A stretch of 64,000 nt of DNA from Leisingera methylohalidivorans DSM 14336 (GTDB taxonomy: Bacteria; Pseudomonadota; Alphaproteobacteria; Rhodobacterales; Rhodobacteraceae). Where the stretch lies: assembly GCF_000511355.1 (NCBI RefSeq), contig NC_023135.1:3710838-3774837 (forward strand), read 5' to 3'. Of this stretch, positions 58,585 to 64,000 are shown one piece after another. Numbering within the stretch: position 1 is the stretch's first letter; every line of letters starts with the position of its first letter. Position numbers and translations under genes: made by a program. The notes under the pieces were generated by a model. That model ran no database searches. It was not told the origin of the DNA and saw only the letters and a list, made by a program, of their open reading frames with translations.

Positions 58585-59154
58585 CTAATAAACCGGCGGC
58601 GCGATCACCCAGACGGCCACTGCAGGTTCGTCATAGGGATTCGACCACTGGTAGGGTTCGTGCTTGATCCGGAAGCTGTCGCCGGGGCCGACAGTGAAGC
58701 TGCGGCCGCCGATCAGCAGGTCCAGCTTGCCCGAGATCACATAGCCGACCTCCTGCGTCGGCCTGTGCGCCGGTTTCTGCATCTTTGAGTGCGGGCGGAA
58801 GGTGGAATGCACCATCTCGAAATCGTCGGTCAGGTCGGGCGACAGCAGCTCTTCGATCAGCCCTTCCTCGCCCGAGCCCATCGGACGGCGCGATCCAGCG
58901 CGGACAACGTAGCCATGCTCGTCCGCCGGGGCGCCGGTATGGGCAAACAGCATCGACATCGGCACGCCCAGGGCCTCGGCAATCTGGCGCAGGTCGGAGA
59001 TCGAAGGCTCGGACATGTCGCGCTCAACCTGGCTCAGCCAGCCGACCGAGCGGTTCAGCATCGCCGCGATATCCGACAGCGTCAGCCCGCGCGCCTTGCG
59101 CAGGGCCCGGATATCGGCCCCCAATGTCGCCGCTGCCAAGGCTTGATCGTTCAC
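58585..59154 (-). CDS. XRE-family regulator with C-terminal cupin domain
   Basis: 189 residues from a GTG at 59154 with GGGAG 7 bases upstream. The helix-turn-helix is LGADIRALRKARGLTLSDIAAMLNRSVGWLSQVERDMSEPSISDLRQIAEAL. The cupin domain is near EVGYVISGKLDLLIGGRSFTVGPGDSFRIKHEPYQWSN. Such regulators often sense a small metabolite and control neighbouring catabolic genes. It heads the operon with GFA and paralog 2. An inverted repeat just upstream is its likely operator. Confidence 0.9.
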   Translation of the reverse strand: MNDQALAAATLGADIRALRKARGLTLSDIAAMLNRSVGWLSQVERDMSEPSISDLRQIAEALGVPMSMLFAHTGAPADEHGYVVRAGSRRPMGSGEEGLIEELLSPDLTDDFEMVHSTFRPHSKMQKPAHRPTQEVGYVISGKLDLLIGGRSFTVGPGDSFRIKHEPYQWSNPYDEPAVAVWVIAPPVY

Positions 59155-59169
59155 CGGCTCTCTCCCCCT

Positions 59170-59198
59170 TCGTGAAAAAATCATCTCGTTTTTCACGA
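59170..59198. promoter_or_regulatory. Inverted repeat, probable operator of the XRE-cupin operon
   Basis: TCGTGAAAAA (59170-59179) and its exact complement TTTTTCACGA (59189-59198) are 9 bases apart, just upstream of the XRE start. A second, less perfect pair GTGAAA ... TTTTTTCAC lies at 59211-59235. The two pairs may be binding sites for the XRE protein. Confidence 0.65.
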
Positions 59199-59255
59199 TG
59201 CCGCATGTGGGTGAAATTTCCAAGCATTTTTTCACGCCGCATGTAACCGGCAAGG

Positions 59256-59282
59256 AAAAACCCAGCGCCATCAGGCGCCGGG
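59256..59282 (-). terminator. Intrinsic terminator of the methionine sulfoxide reductase gene
   Basis: On the minus strand, CCCGGCGCC pairs with GGCGCTGGG around a TGAT loop (one mismatch), followed by TTTTT. It lies about 75 bases after the stop at 59355. Confidence 0.75.
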
Positions 59283-59354
59283 CTGCTTCTTTCTGGTCAA
59301 ATACACTCTGGGATAAGGCCGCAGGCCGAGGGGCAAAGCCCCTGAATGCGCGAA

Positions 59355-59810
59355 TCAGATGCGGCGGAACACCTCATGCAGGATTGCGGCCAGGTGATCC
59401 GCATCTTCCGCTGTGAAAGCGTCCGGCTGGTCGCTGTCGATGTCGAACACCCCGATCAACTCCCCCTGCCCGTTCCGGACCGGCAGCACCAGTTCCGAAC
59501 GGGTTGAGGAGGCACAGGCGATATGGCCGGGGAACGCCTCCACATCCGCCACCAGCTGCACCTCGCCGGTGCGCGCCGCCGCACCGCAGACACCACGGGA
59601 AAACGGGATCTGCAGGCAGCCGTGGCCGCCCTGATACGGGCCTATCTTCAGCAACTCCGGAGCAACAGCACGGTAAAATCCGGTCCAGTCGAACCGGTCG
59701 TCGGCATGATGCACTTCGCAGGTGACAGTGGCCATCAGCGCGACCTCATCCGTCTCGCCTTCGGTCAGCGACGCGATTGTCTTGGCCAGGGTTTCATAAT
59801 CGGCCCGCAT
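59355..59810 (-). CDS. msrC: Free methionine-(R)-sulfoxide reductase, GAF domain
   Basis: 151 residues with one GAF domain. The three redox cysteines of fRMsr are present: Cys65 in GPYQGGHGCLQIPF, Cys75 in SRGVCGAA and Cys99 in FPGHIACASSTRSELVLPV. It reduces free methionine-R-sulfoxide, using thioredoxin. The start at 59810 has AAGGAG upstream; a longer frame is not conserved. It is transcribed alone and ends at an intrinsic terminator. Confidence 0.93.
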   Translation of the reverse strand: MRADYETLAKTIASLTEGETDEVALMATVTCEVHHADDRFDWTGFYRAVAPELLKIGPYQGGHGCLQIPFSRGVCGAAARTGEVQLVADVEAFPGHIACASSTRSELVLPVRNGQGELIGVFDIDSDQPDAFTAEDADHLAAILHEVFRRI

Positions 59811-59902
59811 GTCCGGTTCTCCTTCAACGCATTGAGGGGGCTCAATGCCCCCTCTTGACCTGACGGTCAATTCACCCTCGGAGAATTTTACAAAGGTGAA
59901 TG

Positions 59903-61075
59903 TCAGACCCGCTCAATTGCAATCGCCGTGCCCTCGCCGCCGCCGATGCAGATGGCGGCCACGCCGCGCTTGAGACCGCGTTTTTCCAATGCGTTCAGAA
60001 GGGTCACCATGATCCGCGCGCCGGAGGCCCCGATCGGGTGGCCCAGCGCACAGGCGCCGCCGTTTACATTCACCTTGTCGCGGGAAATGCCCATCTCATG
60101 CATGAAGGCCATCGGCACCACGGCAAAAGCTTCGTTCACTTCCCACAGATCGACGTCTTCAACCTGCCAGCCAATGTTTTTCAGCAGCTTTTGCGCCGCC
60201 GGAACCGGCGCGGTGGTGAACAGGCCCGGTGCCTGCGCATGGCTGGCATGGCCGAGGATCCGGGCGCGGACCTGCAATCCCTGTGCCGCGGCAGCCTCGG
60301 CTGAGGCAAGAACCAGTGCTGCCGCGCCGTCGGAAATGGAGGAGGCATTCGCCGCCGTTACAGTGCCGTCCTTGCGGAACGCCGGCTTCAGAGTCGGGAT
60401 CTTTTCCGGGCGCGCCGATTTCGGCGGCTCATCCGCATCGGTCACCACCTCGCCTTTGCGGGTTTTTACGGTAACGGCCGCAATTTCCCCGTCAAATGCG
60501 CCGCTGTCCTGGGCTTCCAGCGCGTTGGCGAGCGATTTCAGCGCGTATTCGTCCTGAGCTTCGCGGGTGAACTGGTATTTTTCAGCGCAATCCTCGGCAA
60601 AGGTGCCCATCAGGCGGCCCTTGTCATAGGCATCCTCCAGCCCGTCGAGGAACATGTGGTCAATCACCTGACTATGACCGAGACGGGCGCCGCCGCGCAT
60701 CTTGGGCAGCACATAAGGCGCGTTGGTCATGCTTTCCATGCCGCCGGCCACCATTGTCCCGGCATGGCCCAGTGCGATCTGGTCAAAGGCGATCATCGCC
60801 GCCTTCATGCCCGAGCCGCACATTTTGTTAAGGGTCGTGGCCGGCACCTCCTCACCCAGGCCCGCGGCGAAACCCGCCTGACGCGCCGGCGCCTGGCCCT
60901 GGCCCGCAGGCAGAACGCAGCCCATCAGCACCTCATCGACAGTGGCAGCACCGGCGCCTTCAAGGGCCGCCCGGATGGCCGCGCCGCCGAGCTCCGAAGC
61001 CGTCACCCCGTCGTACATTCCCTGGAACCCGCCCATAGGCGTCCGGGCCGCTCCGGCGATAACAACATCTTTCAT
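59903..61075 (-). CDS. Acetyl-CoA C-acetyltransferase (thiolase II)
   Basis: 390 residues. The acyl-accepting Cys86 is in TLNKMCGSGMKA. The second-site His is in NVNGGACALGHPIGASGARI, and the catalytic Cys near the C-terminus is in AAICIGGGEGTA. It condenses or cleaves acetoacetyl-CoA. The ATG at 61075 has GGAGG upstream; the in-frame TTG at 61090 is not the start. No other beta-oxidation or PHB gene is next to it, so its pathway (PHB, acetoacetate or leucine) is open. Confidence 0.93.
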   Translation of the reverse strand: MKDVVIAGAARTPMGGFQGMYDGVTASELGGAAIRAALEGAGAATVDEVLMGCVLPAGQGQAPARQAGFAAGLGEEVPATTLNKMCGSGMKAAMIAFDQIALGHAGTMVAGGMESMTNAPYVLPKMRGGARLGHSQVIDHMFLDGLEDAYDKGRLMGTFAEDCAEKYQFTREAQDEYALKSLANALEAQDSGAFDGEIAAVTVKTRKGEVVTDADEPPKSARPEKIPTLKPAFRKDGTVTAANASSISDGAAALVLASAEAAAAQGLQVRARILGHASHAQAPGLFTTAPVPAAQKLLKNIGWQVEDVDLWEVNEAFAVVPMAFMHEMGISRDKVNVNGGACALGHPIGASGARIMVTLLNALEKRGLKRGVAAICIGGGEGTAIAIERV

Positions 61076-61170
61076 GCAATTTTCCTCCAATCGTCAAAAT
61101 AATACCTACAGAATAGTAAGCTTTGCGGTCTAGAGTGCTGGCAAATGACGTTACATCCCGGGGGACTGAA

Positions 61171-61515
61171 ATGAGCCTGACCACTACCATGACGGACGAC
61201 GCACAAATCGTCAAAGTCAATGCCGATCGCATTGATGCCGCCATGGCCATCCAGTTCAAGGAGGACATGCGCGCGGAAACAGAATCCGGTGCCGACCGTG
61301 TCATCCTGGATCTTTCCGAAGTGCAGTTTATCGACTCCAGCGGGCTTGGCGCGATCGTCGCCGCGATGAAACAGCTTGGCGGCACCCGGAAACTGGATCT
61401 CGCCGGACTGACCCCCATGGTCGAAAAGGTGTTCCGGCTGACCCGCATGGATACGATCTTTGACCTTTATGGTTCGCTTAGCGACGCAATCGCTCCGGCT
61501 GGCGCAAGCTCCTGA
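61171..61515 (+). CDS. STAS-domain anti-sigma factor antagonist
   Basis: 114 residues, a single STAS domain. VILDLSEVQFIDSSGLGAIVAAMKQL contains the phosphorylatable serine (Ser56/Ser57) as in SpoIIAA and RsbV. GGGGGA lies upstream of the ATG at 61171. The next gene, a serine-kinase-like ATPase, follows by 35 bases. Together they form the core of a partner-switching module. No sigma factor or PP2C phosphatase lies near. Confidence 0.9.
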   Translation: MSLTTTMTDDAQIVKVNADRIDAAMAIQFKEDMRAETESGADRVILDLSEVQFIDSSGLGAIVAAMKQLGGTRKLDLAGLTPMVEKVFRLTRMDTIFDLYGSLSDAIAPAGASS

Positions 61516-61550
61516 AGACGAATGCGCTGTCAGCGTAAAGCGAGAAATCG

Positions 61551-62000
61551 ATGGTAAAAACCTTTGCCTGCTCGTTCACGGCGACAAACTTGGATGCCCG
61601 TTCCGGCATTTCCTCGATTGTGGCCCGGCTTCGGTCCCTGGGAGTGCCGGGAGCCCGTGTGGATGAGGTGCAAATTGCTCTGACCGAGGCCGTGAACAAC
61701 GTCGTTGAACACGCCTATGAAAGTGCACCTCCAGGAAACGTGCGGATTCAGGGCGAGCTTTATCCTGAACACTTGTGGATCAGCATCCAGGACGCTGGCG
61801 CTCCCTACCCTAAGGGCGAATTGCCGGAGGGCAAACCCGCTGATATCAGCGTTGCAGCCGAAAATCTGCCTGAAGGCGGGTTCGGCTGGTTTCTGATACG
61901 CGAATTGGCAAGCCAAGTCCAATATGAGCGCTCGGAAGGAAGCAACAATCTGTCGCTCTGCTTCGAGTTCAAAGTGACCAGCCCTTCAGCCGAAGTCTGA
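61551..62000 (+). CDS. RsbW-like serine kinase / anti-sigma factor
   Basis: 149 residues with a GHKL ATPase domain. The N box is TEAVNNVVEHAYE, the G1 box is IQDAGAPYP and the G2 box is GGFGWFLIREL. It would phosphorylate the STAS protein upstream and bind a sigma factor or another partner. A partner gene is not in the window. Confidence 0.9.
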   Translation: MVKTFACSFTATNLDARSGISSIVARLRSLGVPGARVDEVQIALTEAVNNVVEHAYESAPPGNVRIQGELYPEHLWISIQDAGAPYPKGELPEGKPADISVAAENLPEGGFGWFLIRELASQVQYERSEGSNNLSLCFEFKVTSPSAEV

Positions 62001-62308
62001 ACTGGACCCTGTTTCGCCGGGGCGGGCACGGCCGCCGGTTTGCTGCATTTTAACGCTGTGCCATAATCCTGCCGCACTCCCGGCCCACCTCAGCCAGATA
62101 GATATGCGAAGTGTGAACTGTAGCTGAAATGAGCTTCCCCCGGTGCCGCGTGTTCTAGCCCCCACCAGTGCGCGGCTCCGGGGATAATTCATTCGGCCGG
62201 CTTTCCTGCTTCACGATGACGTTCCGTTCCTTCAGAACCACGGTAGATTTAAGTTGCGTTCCCGCCGCGTGCGCCTAGCCTTTGGCAAGTGACAGCAGGA
62301 GCAGGAAA
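62001..62308. other. Gap of 308 bases before the gamma-glutamyltransferase gene
   Basis: No gene, RNA or repeat was recognised here. It should hold the promoter of the gamma-glutamyltransferase gene. A TTG-started in-frame extension of that gene from 62282 is not supported. Confidence 0.5.
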
Positions 62309-63883
62309 ATGCGCGACTTCCATCTTCCGGGGCGATCAGCCGTCTTTGCCCAAAACGGCCTGTGCGCAACCTCGCATCCTCTGGCCACCAGTGTCGCCGT
62401 CGACATCCTGAAACGCGGCGGCAATGCAATGGACGCGGCTTTGGCCGGGGCGGTCTTGCTGGGGATCTGCGAACCGCAAATGACAGGAATCGGCGGGGAT
62501 TGCTTTGTTCTATATTCCCGCCCGGGACACGGCATTCAGGCGCTGAACGGATCGGGCCGCGCCCCTGCCGGGGCCAGCGCTGCAGCACTCCGGGCACAAG
62601 GGCTGGAAACCGTGCCGCTGGACAGCCCCGATGCGGTGACGATCCCCTGCGCGATTGACGCGTTCTGCCGCCTGGCCGAAAGCGAAGGGCGGCTTGGGCT
62701 GGATGCACTGCTGCAACCGGCAATCCACTATGCCGAAGCGGGCGTTCCCGTGGCACCGCGCACCGCCTTTGACTGGCAAAACAGCAAGAAGGCTTTGCAG
62801 GGAGCTGCGCGGCGCCATTATTTAAGAGACGGCCAGCCGTTAAGAACCGGCGATGTGTTCCGCGCGCCCGGACAAGCCGAGGTGCTGCGCCGCATCGCCA
62901 AAAACGGGCGGGATGCCTTTTATTGCGGGGAAGTGGCCGAAGATATGGCCGCCGCACTGACGGAGCTTGGAGGCGTCCACACTTTGGAGGATTTCGCCGC
63001 GGCTGGCAGCTTTGCAACGCAACCGGTTGACGGCCGCTACAAAGGCCTGGGTCTGACCGAACATCCGCCCAACGGCCAGGGCGCAACCGCCATTTTGCTG
63101 CTGAACATCCTCAAGCATTTCGACATCGCCGGGATGGATCCCTTTGGCGCAGACCGTGCGCATATCGAGGCGGAGGCCGCCAAGCTTGCCTATGATGCGC
63201 GCAACCGTTTCCTCGCCGATCCTGGCCACACCACCCGGCTGGCGCATATGCTGGCGCCTGAAACGGCTGCCGGGCTTGCCGCGCTGATTGACCCCAAGCA
63301 CGCCCTGCCGGCAGCGCAGCCGCTAACGGAGGCGGTGCACAGGGACACGGTCTATATAACTGTGGTGGACAAAGACCGCATGGCGGTCTCCCTGATCTAT
63401 TCTATCTTCCACGGCTTCGGCTCTGGCATTGCGTCGGAAAAATTCGGCATCCTGCTGCAGAACCGCGGCGCTGGCTTTACCCTGGAGGCGGGCCATCCGA
63501 ATGAATTCGGCCCCGGAAAACAGCCGATGCACACGATCATCCCGGCCATGCTGCAGCAGGACGGAGAGGTGGTCATGCCCTTTGGGGTGATGGGCGGCGG
63601 ATATCAGCCGACCGGGCACGCCCGGCTGGTCTCAAACCTCGCTGATTTTGGCATGGACCTGCAATCCGCTGTCGATGCGCCCCGCTGCTTTGCCGATGGC
63701 GGCGTGCTGAAACTGGAGCGCGGCTATGCTGCTGAGGTCCGCCGGAAGCTTGCAGATGCGGGGCACCGTGTGGTTGTGCCGGACACACCGCTGGGCGGCG
63801 CTCAGGCGATACGGATGCACGCCTCAGGCGTATTGGAAGGCGCCAGTGATCCGCGCAAGGACGGCTGCGCACTGGGATATTGA
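62309..63883 (+). CDS. Gamma-glutamyltransferase family protein (YwrD-like)
   Basis: 524 residues. CATSHPLATSVAVDILKRGGNAMDAALAGAVLLG is the conserved large-subunit start. The autocleavage site is in HRDTVYITVVDKD, where Thr347 would be the N-terminal nucleophile; the usual TTH is replaced by TVY, as in the YwrD branch. LQNRGAGF and GKQPMHTIIPAML follow. No signal peptide is evident, so it may be cytoplasmic. It cleaves gamma-glutamyl or related amide bonds. AGGAG is upstream of the ATG at 62309. Confidence 0.88.
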   Translation: MRDFHLPGRSAVFAQNGLCATSHPLATSVAVDILKRGGNAMDAALAGAVLLGICEPQMTGIGGDCFVLYSRPGHGIQALNGSGRAPAGASAAALRAQGLETVPLDSPDAVTIPCAIDAFCRLAESEGRLGLDALLQPAIHYAEAGVPVAPRTAFDWQNSKKALQGAARRHYLRDGQPLRTGDVFRAPGQAEVLRRIAKNGRDAFYCGEVAEDMAAALTELGGVHTLEDFAAAGSFATQPVDGRYKGLGLTEHPPNGQGATAILLLNILKHFDIAGMDPFGADRAHIEAEAAKLAYDARNRFLADPGHTTRLAHMLAPETAAGLAALIDPKHALPAAQPLTEAVHRDTVYITVVDKDRMAVSLIYSIFHGFGSGIASEKFGILLQNRGAGFTLEAGHPNEFGPGKQPMHTIIPAMLQQDGEVVMPFGVMGGGYQPTGHARLVSNLADFGMDLQSAVDAPRCFADGGVLKLERGYAAEVRRKLADAGHRVVVPDTPLGGAQAIRMHASGVLEGASDPRKDGCALGY

Positions 63884-63919
63884 TTTCCGGGTGTTCCTGC
63901 CCGCCTGAAACAGCGGAGT

Positions 63920-64000
63920 TCAGTTCAGCTGATAATGCAACGAATAGGCGCCGCCATCGAAATTGCCAAACATTTCAGGGACATCCGGGTGGCCAACTGG
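63920..64000 (-). CDS. C-terminal end of an unidentified protein (cut by window edge)
   Basis: Only the last 26 residues are in the window. The tail reads PEMFGNFDGGAYSLHYQLN before the TGA at 63920-63922. It is convergent with the gamma-glutamyltransferase gene. The family was not recognised, and the frame is inferred from its sensible composition and the tight spacing. Confidence 0.5.
   Translation of the reverse strand, partial: PVGHPDVPEMFGNFDGGAYSLHYQLN

Overview
This 64 kb window is a GC-rich, gene-dense chromosomal segment of an alphaproteobacterium. Its content points to a marine Roseobacter-group member of the Rhodobacteraceae (Leisingera/Phaeobacter/Ruegeria-like). The clues are a periplasmic nitrate reductase operon with an FNR-type box, two dimethylglycine-dehydrogenase-like flavoproteins beside a GlxA/GbdR-type regulator, a c550-type cytochrome, and a dnaN-recF-gyrB neighbourhood. 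The genus is an inference. I see no rRNA, tRNA, prophage, insertion sequence, CRISPR array or recognisable defence system. Almost all DNA is intact housekeeping or metabolic coding sequence.

Layout. 0-6 kb: start of pbpC and a large alpha-2-macroglobulin gene (minus strand). 6-12 kb: hybrid histidine kinase, yaaA, recQ, yggT, thioesterase. 12-16.3 kb: a tightly overlapping UMF1-type transporter / mepA / phytase-esterase-like operon, then a queuosine-precursor transporter gene. 16.3-16.6 kb: a structured RNA locus with its own terminator. 16.6-22 kb: arfB, SDR, cupin, P1 peptidase, cytochrome c, idi, FAD monooxygenase. 22-25.4 kb: glpK and the panB-panC operon. 25.5-33.2 kb: a peptide-type ABC transporter, an aldehyde dehydrogenase and an oppositely oriented histone-deacetylase-family gene. 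33.3-37.7 kb: pncB, a membrane hybrid kinase and pncA. 37.8-43.6 kb: trhO and napEFDABC. 44-51 kb: dnaN, recF and gyrB, with lysE, a tetR and a flavodoxin-fold oxidoreductase lying between recF and gyrB. 51-59 kb: methylamine/betaine-type demethylation genes. 59-64 kb: free-methionine sulfoxide reductase, thiolase, a STAS/RsbW pair, gamma-glutamyltransferase, and the tail of an unidentified gene.

How it works together. The 51-59 kb block combines a betaine/homocysteine-type methyltransferase, two folate-linked N-demethylating flavoenzymes, a formaldehyde-handling GFA protein and two regulators. This suggests catabolism of glycine betaine or related methylated amines to glycine and C1 units. 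The 25-33 kb block looks like uptake of a peptide-like or amine compound, deacylation, and oxidation of an aldehyde. The pnc genes make NAD from nicotinamide and nicotinate around a sensor kinase.

The most unusual signals are non-coding. They are the rod-shaped RNA at 16.39-16.56 kb, whose Shine-Dalgarno-like 5' end pairs with an anti-Shine-Dalgarno 3' segment; a dispersed ~51 bp intergenic element in three copies; a second dispersed element near pbpC and recQ; a perfect 28 bp palindrome at 33.26 kb; and a triple palindromic operator at 47.3 kb.
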